Source: DAIDKA01 sp036498905 (GTDB taxonomy: Bacteria > Pseudomonadota > Gammaproteobacteria > Steroidobacterales > Steroidobacteraceae). From it: DNA of 53,619 nt. The notes below the pieces were generated by a model. The model searched no databases and was not told the origin of the DNA. It saw only the letters and a program-made list of their open reading frames with translations. Below, piece after piece: positions 43,382 through 52,283 of this stretch. A program made the translations under genes and the position numbers. The first letter of the stretch is position 1; the number at the start of each line of letters is the position of its first letter. Location: assembly GCA_036498905.1 (NCBI GenBank), contig DASYER010000066.1, forward strand, positions 1-53,619, given 5' to 3'.

Positions 43382-43792
43382 TCAATAGCGCGCCACCTTG
43401 ATCTGAGCAAGCGGAATGGTCGCCGACTTTGCCAGATTGTCCTGCGCTGCCGTCAGCGCGGCGCGGTCGGTTTGCAGTACCGCATCCGCCAGCTTCACCG
43501 CCGCAACACTCGCGTCGAGATCCTCGCGCGACCCTGTGCGTGCGTTATAGCGCCGTACGGCCCGTGTGTGTTCCCTGAGCGCGAACTCATATCGCCATTG
43601 CGCTTTGGCGAGTTCGGCGCGGGCTCTATAAAAGGCGGTATCGTATGGAGTCACGACACTGGCTGCGGCATCAGGAGTCGAGACGGCCGTTGCTGTTGCA
43701 GCCCTGACGGGCTTATCTGCACCAACGCCCGCAAAAAATAGGACGGTGGTAGCTACAATACCAACTGCAATGGCTTCACCGTAGTGATTCAT
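43382..43792 (-). CDS. Small exported or membrane-anchored helical protein, unknown
   Basis: I chose ATG 43792 behind GGAGAGGAG; the open frame extends to 44008 but without a site. The 136-residue product has an N-terminal hydrophobic segment (AIAVGIVATTVLFFAGVGA). A long charged helical part follows (FYRARAELAKAQWRYEFALREHTRAVRRYNARTG ... AALTAAQDNLAKS), probably coiled-coil, in the periplasm. No family was recognised. It stands alone. Confidence 0.6.
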   Translation of the reverse strand: MNHYGEAIAVGIVATTVLFFAGVGADKPVRAATATAVSTPDAAASVVTPYDTAFYRARAELAKAQWRYEFALREHTRAVRRYNARTGSREDLDASVAAVKLADAVLQTDRAALTAAQDNLAKSATIPLAQIKVARY

Positions 43793-44228
43793 TACTCGCT
43801 CCTCTCCAAGTTCAGTGTCAACGAGCGTCACTTTCTCTTCGTGACAGCAGTATTCACTCGCGGGACGATTGGGACCATTTGCCAGGCGCTGTAGGCTGCC
43901 CGCTCCATGGGGGTGGTTGAGGTCTCTCCCTTTTGAGAGAGAAGGCGCGTAGACCTTGGCGTGCGACGGCGACTTGCCGGGCTGCCGGTAACCCAACGAA
44001 CCCGTCAACGGTAGTCAGTCGAGCTTTTGAGGGGTCGAACCCTCGTGCTTTCGACAGCCGGATTTTAATGGCCTACCGGCGGGGGTACGGGTTGAATAGA
44101 TGATCTTCACCCGTCTGCGGTCAACAGCTTAACGAGGAACTCGATGAACCTCCGAGCACTGGCTGCCATCTCTACCGGTGAGCCGGCGAACGCTGTAGGA
44201 GACATGCTTCGCGCCAGCGCACATGAGA
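43793..44228. other. 436-nt region without a supported gene
   Basis: The stretch contains the leader of the gene at 43382-43792, a small hairpin TCTCTC...GAGAGA (43923-43940), and near 44015-44070 a sequence on the minus strand resembling the 3' half of a tRNA (AAAATCC then GGGTTCGACCCC) that does not fold into a complete tRNA. No gene is supported. Confidence 0.4.
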
Positions 44229-44253
44229 AGCCCCCGGACTGCGTCCGGGGGCT
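44229..44253 (-). terminator. Terminator hairpin after the first G8-domain gene
   Basis: A perfect 11-bp stem AGCCCCCGGAC with loop TGC and GTCCGGGGGCT lies 24 nt past the stop codon at 44278. The minus-strand 3' side reads TTCTC, a weak T-run. The same element follows the second copy. Confidence 0.6.
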
Positions 44254-44277
44254 CTCGCTTAAACACCAGTGCGCAGC

Positions 44278-46911
44278 TTACCGGCTGACCTGAATGATGG
44301 TTCCGTCATTGGGGCTTCCGCCGCCGCTGTCACCGGTGGAGACAACCTTGACCCACAGCGCATTCTTATCCTTGTAGTACGAAGTATCGCTGGCCTTGCG
44401 CAGCGCATCCAGGCTGTCCTGCGGCGTACCCGAGGCTGCAGTGGTGAATCCCGGCAGCTCGAAAAGTACCCACGAGCCACGATCCAACTCGCTGAGGTGC
44501 AGGGACATCGAGGGCCTTTCGGTGGTCACCTTGATCTCGGTGCTGGCTCTTACGTTGGTGCGGGTTAGATCGTATTGCTTGCCATTGCGGCTGAGAACGA
44601 CGGGCGGCTGAGGAGGTGGTGCGGCACGGCCTCCACCGAAACCTGCGCCCGGACCGCCAGGTCCGCCAGCGCCGGTGAGTCCAGCCGGACGGGCGCCCGC
44701 GACGGGACCGGGACCAGCACCAGCACCTGGGCGACGCGCTCCGGGACCGCCACCGCCGCCGGGGCCGCCAATATCCAGGCGCCCAACATCGCCTTTGCAT
44801 ATGGCAGCGTTCCAGGTGGGTTTGATCTCACAGTCTGCCGCGTCGGCTGCGATGCTGTCGTTGGCGCCGTCATTGATGAGCACGTAGGAATTGGGACCAT
44901 CGCCGAACGAGCCGTCCTTGTCCCGGATCACGGCGGTCTTATAGGCCGTACTTCCTCCATTGTCGCTGCCCCACTTACGCTCCATCGGCGGGAAGTACAC
45001 CGGCTTGGCGTTGACGAACTTCACGTGATCGACGGCGTTGTTGGAGCTGACCCCGAAGGTCGTATACATCAGGTAAGAGATCGCTCCGGTCTTGCGGGTG
45101 GCGTTGTCCTCGTAATTCCGGAAGGTGACGTTCTCCACATCGTGACGGTAATCGTAGTACTCGTAGCCGCGGATCGGGTAATCCGGCAATTCGGGCTTTG
45201 GCAAGCTGCGGCCATAAGCCTTTTCCGCATCAGTTTTAGGGTTGCCGATGTTCTCGGTTTCGCCCACGAACAGCGAGTCGACGACCTGTGACGTAAAGGC
45301 GTAACGACCGAATGCGCCAGAGGCGTGCGTAAAGCCGATCGCATTGTCGGCCAGCTTCAGGTTCCTGAATATGCGCATCTCACCTCGGCCCCAGATCGCA
45401 CCATTGCGATTCTTGTAGCCGGTGAGATCCTCGAAGACTGACACCAGCGGCTTGCTGTTCGGGTCAGCAGGATTTTCAAGGCCGGTCTGCGAGCTGCCGG
45501 TAACACTGAAAGTGCCATTGGCCGCAACGTTTCGATCAAACATGAACCCGTCGTAGTTGGAGTGCGCGACGTTGCCCTTGAACTCGCGGAATTTCGTCCG
45601 ACGCGGCCAGGTTGCCTTGCTGATGTCCGTATCTTGAAACGCACCCGTCGGGTGCTCCGGCAATGACATCCAGAAGCCGTTCGCATCGGAACCCGCGGCC
45701 ACGTTGCCAATGTAGATGTTGTCCGGGTTGGTGATCCAGAAGGTCGCCGCCGTGTTGTCGGAAGGGATCAGGATGTCCTTGGCAGCTTGGCCATTCGTTC
45801 CCGTCCGGGGCTCTCCGGCTGCAGCGAGGTTTGTCGGGATGCACGGCGCCTCCGGATGGCACTTCGTCAGGATACCCAGGTTGTGGATGAACTGGTTGCC
45901 GTGCTCTATGGCGTCCTCGAGGAAGAAGCAGTGACCGATGTTGTTGTAGGTCACGTTGTTTTCGACGCGTACGTCGTTGGTGCCGTGCACCGTCACGCAA
46001 CGGCTGTAGGTGTCGTGAATCGCGGAGTTCTGGATGTACTGGCCTTTCGCATCACCGACCAGATGCCAGTGGATCGGATACCGGGCCAGATGCATGTTCT
46101 GGCCCATCCGATTGAACTCGACACCAGAGACATACATCTTGCTCGAGACTTCGGCCATTACGTGCCCACCGAAGAGCGTCTTGTCTGCATCAGGGGAAGC
46201 CTGGATGAGGATATTGCGGGTCAGCATGCCAACCTCGCCACGTTCATCCACGCCGTCGGTGATCCTGCCGAAGTGCATGTAGTCCAGCTTGCTGTCGAGT
46301 GTGATCGTATTGCCCTTGATGGCGGCAATGTGTCGACGCTCTGCCTGATGGTCATCGAAATCCGTTGAGGCGAGAACAATCTGGTCACCGACCCGCCAAC
46401 CCTTGCCATCCAGCACCTCGATTGAGCTGCTGCCTGCCTGCGCGGTCTTTGCCAGCTTGGTCCAGGAGTTCGTCCGATCACCATGCAGATTCAGCGTTCC
46501 GCCGAGGATCATGATGCCGCGGTCACCCATGCCGGCCATTTCTTCATTGGGGACGTTGTCGGTGAGGGTGATGGTCGCCTTGCGCGTATGGGGCTTGGCT
46601 TCGGTGCCGGCTTCCAGCTCCCCCTGCAACATGATCCATTCGGTGGTCAGTTCGACGTCGGCTTTATCCGAGAAGCTGAGTTTGCCGTCGATGGTCAACC
46701 CGTGCAGTGGCGCGGAATTGACGTCGAGCACCACGTCCTTGCCTTTCTCAATGGTGACCTTGTCGCCCGCGACCGGCACCTTGCCGTCCGGCCAGGTCGC
46801 AGGATCAGACCAGAGACTGCCTTCCTTGGCCTGCGCGACGGTGAATACGCCGCCGAGAAAGACTAGTGGAAGGAGCGCTACAACAAGGAATGAGCGATTC
46901 ATTTTGCCCAT
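44278..46911 (-). CDS. Secreted G8-domain/parallel beta-helix protein, copy A
   Basis: The 877-residue product has a signal peptide (LLPLVFLGGVFTVAQA-KEG). A G8 domain follows (about 34-125, LWSDPATWPDGKVPVAGDKVTIEKGKDV and glycine-rich turns), then a beta-helix resembling the core of CEMIP/TMEM2/PKHD1L1 proteins (HWHLVGDAKGQYIQNSAIHD, VTVHGTNDVRVENN, GHCFFLEDAIEHGNQ). A Gly/Pro/Ala-rich linker of about 60 residues (about 735-795) precedes a C-terminal domain. Animal relatives bind or degrade hyaluronan; the bacterial substrate is unknown. GGGGGTTGAG precedes the ATG. It is paired with copy B at 47162. Confidence 0.85.
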   Translation of the reverse strand: MGKMNRSFLVVALLPLVFLGGVFTVAQAKEGSLWSDPATWPDGKVPVAGDKVTIEKGKDVVLDVNSAPLHGLTIDGKLSFSDKADVELTTEWIMLQGELEAGTEAKPHTRKATITLTDNVPNEEMAGMGDRGIMILGGTLNLHGDRTNSWTKLAKTAQAGSSSIEVLDGKGWRVGDQIVLASTDFDDHQAERRHIAAIKGNTITLDSKLDYMHFGRITDGVDERGEVGMLTRNILIQASPDADKTLFGGHVMAEVSSKMYVSGVEFNRMGQNMHLARYPIHWHLVGDAKGQYIQNSAIHDTYSRCVTVHGTNDVRVENNVTYNNIGHCFFLEDAIEHGNQFIHNLGILTKCHPEAPCIPTNLAAAGEPRTGTNGQAAKDILIPSDNTAATFWITNPDNIYIGNVAAGSDANGFWMSLPEHPTGAFQDTDISKATWPRRTKFREFKGNVAHSNYDGFMFDRNVAANGTFSVTGSSQTGLENPADPNSKPLVSVFEDLTGYKNRNGAIWGRGEMRIFRNLKLADNAIGFTHASGAFGRYAFTSQVVDSLFVGETENIGNPKTDAEKAYGRSLPKPELPDYPIRGYEYYDYRHDVENVTFRNYEDNATRKTGAISYLMYTTFGVSSNNAVDHVKFVNAKPVYFPPMERKWGSDNGGSTAYKTAVIRDKDGSFGDGPNSYVLINDGANDSIAADAADCEIKPTWNAAICKGDVGRLDIGGPGGGGGPGARRPGAGAGPGPVAGARPAGLTGAGGPGGPGAGFGGGRAAPPPQPPVVLSRNGKQYDLTRTNVRASTEIKVTTERPSMSLHLSELDRGSWVLFELPGFTTAASGTPQDSLDALRKASDTSYYKDKNALWVKVVSTGDSGGGSPNDGTIIQVSR

Positions 46912-47114
46912 GACTCAACCCCCGTACTCGAATGATCCGGTGCTTTATTGCCGCGCAGCAAAGCGCGGTTATCTTGGGAAGGACGCCGCATGATGCGACG
47001 CTGTTGCGGTCCGCGCAATTGGCAGTTGCGCCGTCAACTGGGCAAAGAACAATTTCCCGTCAGGTCGATCATCCGGGGTGCCGATGGCGTATAGGCGGGA
47101 AGGGACGGGTGAGA

Positions 47115-47138
47115 AGCCCCCGGCCTGCGCCGGGGGCT
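47115..47138 (-). terminator. Terminator hairpin after the second G8-domain gene
   Basis: AGCCCCCGGC, loop CTGC, GCCGGGGGCT: a perfect 10-bp stem 23 nt past the stop codon at 47162, with TTCTC on the minus-strand 3' side. It is homologous to the hairpin at 44229. Confidence 0.6.
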
Positions 47139-47161
47139 CTTGGTCGCGCGACGGGTCTAGC

Positions 47162-49744
47162 TTATCGGCTGACCTCGAGGCTGGTTGATCCGGCGGCCGG
47201 GCCGGCGTCGCGGGCGCCTTCACCGTTGGAAACAACCTTCACCCAGAGCGCATCCTTGTCCTTGTAGTACGCGGTGGCGCTGGCCTTGCGCAGCGCATCC
47301 AGGCTGTCCTCGGGTGTCCCCGAGGCTGCCTTGGTGAATCCCGGCAGGTCGAAGATCACCCACGAGCCGGGATCCAGTTCGGAGAGGCGCAGGGCAACGG
47401 CCGGCCTTGCGGTGGTCACCTTGATCTCGGTGCCCGCGCGTATGTTGGTGTCGCCGGCCAGAGTGAACTCCTTGCCATCGCGGCTGACGACGACTGGCGG
47501 CTGAGGAGGTCCCGCGGGCCGACCACCGGGCCCGCGCCCGACTACTACTGGGCCACCACCACCGCCGGGGACCGGCGGCCCGGTCGGCCCGGGGGCGGCA
47601 ACGGCCAAGCGTCCGACATCGCCTTTGCAAACCGCGGCATTCCAGGCGGGCTTCATCTCGCAGGCTTTGTCGATGGCGAGTCCGTCATTTTCGTCATTGA
47701 TGAGAACGAAGGAGTTCGGAACGCCGTCGACCGAGCCGTCCAGGTCATGGAATACCGCAGTCTTGTAGCTCCCATTGCCATAGTCATCATTGCTCCACTT
47801 ATGCTCCATCGGCGGGAAATACACTGGCTTGGCGTTGATGAATTTTGCGTGCTCAACGGTGTTGTTGGAGCTCATTCCGAAGCTGGTATACAGCAGGTAA
47901 GAGATCGCTCCGGTCTTGCGGGTGGCGTTGTCCTTGTAATTCACGAAGGTGTCATTGACCAGTTCATGACGATAATCGTAGAACTCGTAGCCGCGGATCG
48001 GGAAATCCGCGAGTGCAGGCTCCGGCAAGCTGCGGCCGTAGGCGATTTCCGCCGGCGTCCGGGGGTTGCCGATGTTCTCGGTTTCGCCCACGAACAGCGA
48101 GTCGATCACCCGTGACGTATAGTCGTAATGAGCGAATGCGCCGGCCGCATGCGTGTAGCCGATCGCGTTATCGGCCAGCTTCAGGTTCTTGAAGGTGTCC
48201 ATCTCGCCGCGGGTCCACATGCCGCCATTGCGGTTCTTGTAGCTGGTGAAATCCTCGACGAGAGTCTCCACGGCAGGGCTCTTGGCATCAGCCGGGTCGG
48301 CCTGGGCAATATGGCCGCCGGTCCTGAAATGGCCATCGGCCTGTGGGCCGCGGTCGGACATGTAGCCGTCAAAGTTCGAATGGGCAACGTTGCCCTTGAA
48401 CTCCCGCACCCGCATCCGACGTGGCCAGGTATTCGCACTGATGTCTGTGCCTGCAAACGCACCGGTCGGATGCTGTGGCAGGGCGAACCAGAAACCCGTC
48501 GCGTCGGACCCCGCGGCCACGTTGCCAATGTAGATGTTGTCCGGATTGGTGATCCAGAAAGTCGACGCCGTGTTGTCGGAAGGGATCAGGATGTCCTTGG
48601 CGTTCTGCCCGTCCAGATTGAAATTCTTGCCGTTCTCCGTGCCGAACGGGCCGAGGTTTGTCGCCTCGCATGGCGCGACCGGATGGCACTTGGTCAGGAT
48701 CCCCAGGTTGTGGACGAACTGATTGCCGTGCTCCACGGCATCCTCGAGGAAGAAGCAATGGCCTATGTTGTTGTAGGTCACGTTGTTTTCGACACGCACG
48801 TCGTTGGTGCCGTGCACCGTCACGCAACGGCTGTAGGTGTCGTGAATCGCGGAGTTCTGGATGTACTGGCCTTTCGCATCACCGACCAGATGCCAGTGGA
48901 TCGGATACCGGGCCAGATGCATGTTCTGACCCATCCGATTGAACTCGACGCCAGAGACATACATCTTGCTCGAGACTTCGGCCATCACGTGCCCGCCGAA
49001 GAGCGTCTTGTCTGCATCCGGCGAGGCCTGGATGAGGATGTTGCGCGTCAGCATGCCGACCTCGCCGCGTTCATCCACCCCGTAGGTGATCCTGCCGAAG
49101 TGCATGTATTCCAGTTTCTTATCGAGCGTGATGGTATTGCCCTTGATGGCGGCAATGTGTCGACGTTCTGCCTGATGGGCATCGAAATCCGTTGAGGCGA
49201 GAACGATCTGGTCACCGACCCGCCAACCCTTGCCATCCAGCACCTCGATCGAGCTGCTGCCTGCTGCTGCGGTCTTCGAAAGCTTGGTCCAGGAGTTCGT
49301 CCGGTCACCATGCAGGTTCAACGTTCCGCCCAAGAGCATGATGCCGCGGTCACCCATGCCGGCCATTTCTTCATTGGGGACGTTGTCGGTGAGGGTGATG
49401 GTCGCCTTGCGCGTATGGGGTTTGGCTTCGGTGCCGATCTCCAACTCCCCTTGCAGCATGATCCATTCGGTGGTCAGTTCGACGTCGGCTTTATCCGTGA
49501 AGGTGAGTTTGCCGTCGATGGTCAAGCCGTGCAGCGGCGCTGAATTGACGTCGAGCACCACGTCCTTACCTTTCTCAATGGTGACCTTGTCGCCCGCGAC
49601 CGGCACCTTGCCGCCCGGCCAGGTGGCAGGATCAGACCAGAGGGCCTGATTACCTTCCTTGGCCTGCGCGACAGCGAATACGCCGCCGAGAAGGACTACT
49701 GGAAGGAGCGCTACAACAAGGAATGAATGATTCTTTTTGCTCAC
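47162..49744 (-). CDS. Secreted G8-domain/parallel beta-helix protein, copy B
   Basis: The start is set at GTG 49744 (VSKKNHSFLVVALLPVVLLGG...), which aligns with the start of copy A and has the same GGGGGTTGA leader; the open frame runs on to 49888. The 860-residue product has the same signal peptide, G8 domain, beta-helix and C-terminal domain as copy A. Its Gly/Pro-rich linker is shorter, and the middle section differs (for example GHIAQADPADAKSPAVET in place of SSQTGLENPADPNSKPLVS). Near-identical N-terminal DNA suggests recent exchange between copies. Function as for copy A. Confidence 0.85.
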   Translation of the reverse strand: MSKKNHSFLVVALLPVVLLGGVFAVAQAKEGNQALWSDPATWPGGKVPVAGDKVTIEKGKDVVLDVNSAPLHGLTIDGKLTFTDKADVELTTEWIMLQGELEIGTEAKPHTRKATITLTDNVPNEEMAGMGDRGIMLLGGTLNLHGDRTNSWTKLSKTAAAGSSSIEVLDGKGWRVGDQIVLASTDFDAHQAERRHIAAIKGNTITLDKKLEYMHFGRITYGVDERGEVGMLTRNILIQASPDADKTLFGGHVMAEVSSKMYVSGVEFNRMGQNMHLARYPIHWHLVGDAKGQYIQNSAIHDTYSRCVTVHGTNDVRVENNVTYNNIGHCFFLEDAVEHGNQFVHNLGILTKCHPVAPCEATNLGPFGTENGKNFNLDGQNAKDILIPSDNTASTFWITNPDNIYIGNVAAGSDATGFWFALPQHPTGAFAGTDISANTWPRRMRVREFKGNVAHSNFDGYMSDRGPQADGHFRTGGHIAQADPADAKSPAVETLVEDFTSYKNRNGGMWTRGEMDTFKNLKLADNAIGYTHAAGAFAHYDYTSRVIDSLFVGETENIGNPRTPAEIAYGRSLPEPALADFPIRGYEFYDYRHELVNDTFVNYKDNATRKTGAISYLLYTSFGMSSNNTVEHAKFINAKPVYFPPMEHKWSNDDYGNGSYKTAVFHDLDGSVDGVPNSFVLINDENDGLAIDKACEMKPAWNAAVCKGDVGRLAVAAPGPTGPPVPGGGGGPVVVGRGPGGRPAGPPQPPVVVSRDGKEFTLAGDTNIRAGTEIKVTTARPAVALRLSELDPGSWVIFDLPGFTKAASGTPEDSLDALRKASATAYYKDKDALWVKVVSNGEGARDAGPAAGSTSLEVSR

Positions 49745-49860
49745 GACATCAACCCCCGTACTCGAATATGACCCCGTACTTATGCGGCAAAGCAAAGCGC
49801 GGCTGTCCTGAGAAGGACGCCGCATCATGCGACGCTGTCGTGGTCCGCGCAATTCGCGAT

Positions 49861-50163
49861 GATAAAGACACTCTTGTCCCAGCGTCATTCGAACAAATCA
49901 ACTGATCAGAGGCGCTGCTTCGTAAGAGAAAATCCCTTAATATTTATATGCTTACGTTGCTGTAAGGCTGCAGTAATGATGGAAGAAAACCAGGTGATCG
50001 ACGCCAGGTGAGAGGTCGCAAAATGGGATCCCAAAACCTGACATCCGGCCGCCAAGGCGCGCTGACTCGGCACGGCGAGGATTCCGGCTGGCTATACTCC
50101 CCGGCCAGTCCGACGCATACCGATGCGTGCGTGACAGCGAGGCTCATTAAAAGGAGGGGGTTC
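49861..50163. other. Divergent intergenic region between G8 copy B and the SRPBCC gene
   Basis: An AT-rich patch lies at about 49930-49985 (AATATTTATATG), in contrast to the GC-rich surroundings. A TATACT at 50093-50098 could be a -10 box for the rightward gene, but no matching -35 was found. No small gene is supported. Confidence 0.4.
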
Positions 50164-50772
50164 ATGAAGTATAAATTTCGTATTGGCGCTCTGGCCGCAG
50201 CTCTTGGCGCGTTGTGTGCAACGACCGGCTTCGCACAGGCTCCGGGAGCGGCGCCACCCACCGGTAGCGTGGCGGTGGCCAACCCAACCTACACGTCGCT
50301 CCTGATGGAAGTGGACGTCAATCGTCCCGCGGCCGAAGTCTGGAAGCGCGTGGGAAAGTTCTGCGACATCGGTGAGTGGATGCAGTTTCCGTGCACGATC
50401 ACCTCTGGCAAGGACGGCGAAATCGGCACCGTACGCTCCATCGGCAAGGAGGTGCTGGTGGGGAAGACGGACCTCTCGTACACCTACACGCAGCCGGTGA
50501 CGGAAGGCCGGCCGTACATCCTGTATCACGGCACGCTGGAGGCGAAGCCGGTCACGGCGACCACCTCGAAACTCTACTACACGCTGATGTGGGACAACTC
50601 GACGCTCGCGGATGATGCCGCTCGCGATAAGGACAAGGCTCAGCGCCGACAGATGTTCGAAGGCGCGCTCAAGAACATGAAGACTCTTGCTGAAGGCGGT
50701 ACGTTACCGCCGCGGGCTCCGCGCGGCGGTGGTCCCCGCAGCGGTGGTCCTGGCGGTGGACCGCCCAAGTAG
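50164..50772 (+). CDS. Exported SRPBCC (START/Bet v1-like) domain protein
   Basis: The start at 50164 is set by a strong AAAAGGAGGGGG site. The 202-residue product has a signal peptide (cleavage near GFA-QA) and an SRPBCC fold typical of polyketide-cyclase/ligand-binding proteins (LLMEVDVNRPAAEVWKRVGKFCDIGEWMQFPCTITSG, GTVRSIG, LYYTLMWDN). The tail is low-complexity Gly/Pro/Arg (PRAPRGGGPRSGGPGGGPPK). Two cysteines (FCDIGEWMQFPC) may pair in the periplasm. The ligand is unknown. The Gly-rich tail recalls the G8 protein linkers next door. Confidence 0.82.
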   Translation: MKYKFRIGALAAALGALCATTGFAQAPGAAPPTGSVAVANPTYTSLLMEVDVNRPAAEVWKRVGKFCDIGEWMQFPCTITSGKDGEIGTVRSIGKEVLVGKTDLSYTYTQPVTEGRPYILYHGTLEAKPVTATTSKLYYTLMWDNSTLADDAARDKDKAQRRQMFEGALKNMKTLAEGGTLPPRAPRGGGPRSGGPGGGPPK

Positions 50773-50795
50773 GCAAGACCGAGATCCCTAGCCGC

Positions 50796-50826
50796 AAAAA
50801 AGCCCCGGCAATCTCGTGCCGGGGCT
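50796..50826 (-). terminator. Intrinsic terminator of the 61-residue protein gene
   Basis: AGCCCCGGCA (50801-50810), loop ATCTCG, TGCCGGGGCT (50817-50826), a perfect 10-bp stem. On the minus strand it is followed by TTTTTT (50801-50796), a standard intrinsic terminator 27 nt past the stop at 50854. It may also slow rightward transcription from the SRPBCC gene. Confidence 0.85.
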
Positions 50827-50853
50827 TGTCGCCCAGATCGATGAACGCTTTAT

Positions 50854-51039
50854 CTAGTCCAGCTTGCCGATAAGCACCTCTAGTTCGCGCTCGATTCGTC
50901 TTAATCTCGGCGCCGCAGCACCCATCTCCGCAAATACAAAGACCGTACTAATCGCGTGGGGCTGGGCCGTCTGTAGCGACACGCGCACCTTGGCGATGCT
51001 CCGGAGCATTTCCTTTAGCTGAGATTTAGCATCACTCAC
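50854..51039 (-). CDS. 61-residue helical protein, unknown
   Basis: The product is MSDAKSQLKEMLRSIAKV followed by VSLQTAQPHAISTVFVFAEM and a charged helix RLRRIERELEVLIGKLD. There is no signal peptide or clear membrane helix. The perfect terminator directly downstream on the same strand is independent support that this is an expressed gene. No family was recognised. It is isolated between two rightward exported-protein genes. Confidence 0.65.
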   Translation of the reverse strand: MSDAKSQLKEMLRSIAKVRVSLQTAQPHAISTVFVFAEMGAAAPRLRRIERELEVLIGKLD

Positions 51040-51239
51040 AGGCTTGTCTTCCTAGGTGGAACGAAGCGGCCCGGCACGCTGGACGGATCCAAAAGACATG
51101 TGTCGCTCTGGACTCGCTCAAGCGCCCGAAGCCGAGCCAGCCTTAAGATCGGGAGGCGCAATCGCCGGTCGTATGCAGAGTTGGATGGCAGGAAAACCTG
51201 GAGTAGGCTTCGACAAACTCAAAAAGGGGTCGATGGTCT

Positions 51240-51953
51240 ATGAAGAAGTACCGCCTCGGCTTGCTGGTTGTGGCATTGCAATTTGTGCTGGGTTTTTCCC
51301 CAGCGTTTGCCCAGCAGTATCCGGATCCCAAGCGCTTTGAAGCAGAGATCGCGCGTTTTGAGCAGCAGGACCGGCAACAACGTCCGCCGCAAGGCGCGAT
51401 TGTCCTGACCGGCAGTTCCAGCATCGCGAAGTGGAATGGCAAGGCAGCGGCCGCTCTTGCTCCGTTAACCGTCATTCCGCGCGGCTTCGGCGGCAGCATC
51501 ATGCACGACCTGCTGTACTACCTGGACCGCGTCGTTCTGGTGTACAAGCCGCGTGCCGTACTGATCTATGAAGGTGATAACGATACCGGCGCCTATCGTA
51601 TTGCCAACGACGCTATCCTTGAAGACCTGAAGCAGATTATCTCCAAGATTCATGCAACCTTGCCGCAGGCGCGCATCTACGTGCTGGCAATCAAGCCGAG
51701 CGTACTGAGACGCTCTTCATGGCCGATCGCCCAGGAAGTCAACGCGAAATATCGCGCGATCGCCGCAACCGATCCTCTGGTGTACTACGTTGATGTGGCC
51801 ACGCCATTGCTGAACCATGACGGCACGGTCATGACAGACATCTTCCTCGACGACAACCTGCACCTCAATGACCTGGGCAATTCCATCTGGGGCGCGACCA
51901 TCAAAGCCGGTCTGATGCCAATGGAAGCCAGGGTCGAATTGGCCAAACGCTAA
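51240..51953 (+). CDS. Exported SGNH/GDSL-family hydrolase
   Basis: The 237-residue product has a signal peptide (cleavage near AFA-QQ). SGNH block I is TGSSSIAKW (nucleophile serine in GSSSI, about residues 59-61), block II is the glycine in GFGGS, block III the asparagine in GDND (N114), and block V Asp/His in LDDNLHLND near the C-terminus. It is likely a periplasmic esterase or acetyl-hydrolase acting on lipids or carbohydrates. AAAAAGGGG lies upstream of its ATG. Confidence 0.92.
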   Translation: MKKYRLGLLVVALQFVLGFSPAFAQQYPDPKRFEAEIARFEQQDRQQRPPQGAIVLTGSSSIAKWNGKAAAALAPLTVIPRGFGGSIMHDLLYYLDRVVLVYKPRAVLIYEGDNDTGAYRIANDAILEDLKQIISKIHATLPQARIYVLAIKPSVLRRSSWPIAQEVNAKYRAIAATDPLVYYVDVATPLLNHDGTVMTDIFLDDNLHLNDLGNSIWGATIKAGLMPMEARVELAKR

Positions 51954-52283
51954 TCGTTGAGGGTGGGGCGCGTACGGGCTGATTTGCAGCCACTCCGAGG
52001 TCGACGCAGAAAAAAACCCTTCCTGTGACAGCCGGGGCAACCCGTGCGCGGGAATGCGCCGAGTCGGAGGCGCGGATCACACTGCGTCGCGACATGCGGG
52101 TAGGGTCGGGCCGTCGAAGGCAACCTCTCCGAATGCGCCGTTCGCAGTTTGGACGCGCCTCTTCCACGTTCCGTTAGCTGCCTAGTGCCATTCATGATGC
52201 CGCGGTTGCTTTGTCATCCCACAGCTGAAATAACAGAATGAAGTAGCCGTTACTGTTCAATTTGGGAAGTTGGGAGTTGTGGC
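51954..52283. other. 330-nt region without a supported gene
   Basis: The stretch between the SGNH hydrolase and intradiol-like genes contains an A7 run (52010-52016) and GC-rich partial stems around 52030-52080. No open frame with a ribosome site and no convincing terminator or riboswitch was found. Confidence 0.4.

Larger units (their letters stand above)
44229..49860 (-). repeat. Tandem duplication of a ~2.8-kb G8-gene unit
   Basis: Each unit has the same order: terminator hairpin (44229-44253; 47115-47138), gene, and an upstream leader containing CCCCCGTACTCGAAT followed by a shared stretch through GCAAAGCGCGG and GACGCCGCAT-ATGCGACGCTGT to GGTCCGCGCAATT (46919-47023; 49752-49856). The N-terminal coding halves are almost identical in DNA, for example 46004-46190 against 48825-49011, whereas the middle and linker are clearly diverged. 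Confidence 0.9.

Noticed and set aside
44015..44070. tRNA-Leu/Ser-like 3' half on the minus strand
   Set aside because: The T stem is one base short, and the acceptor stem, D arm and CCA are missing; at best a relic.
44142..44280. Short plus-strand frame MNLRALAAISTGEP after GAGGAAC
   Set aside because: It runs through the terminator hairpin of the opposite gene and has no recognisable features.
48128..49195. A 355-codon plus-strand open frame opposite G8 copy B, with a similar one at 45787-46368 opposite copy A
   Set aside because: Both are shadows of the duplicated G8 genes; their mutual similarity only reflects the duplication.
52010..52080. A7 run and GC-rich partial stems considered as a riboswitch or terminator
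   Set aside because: No complete conserved riboswitch core and no stem next to the A/T run on the relevant strand.
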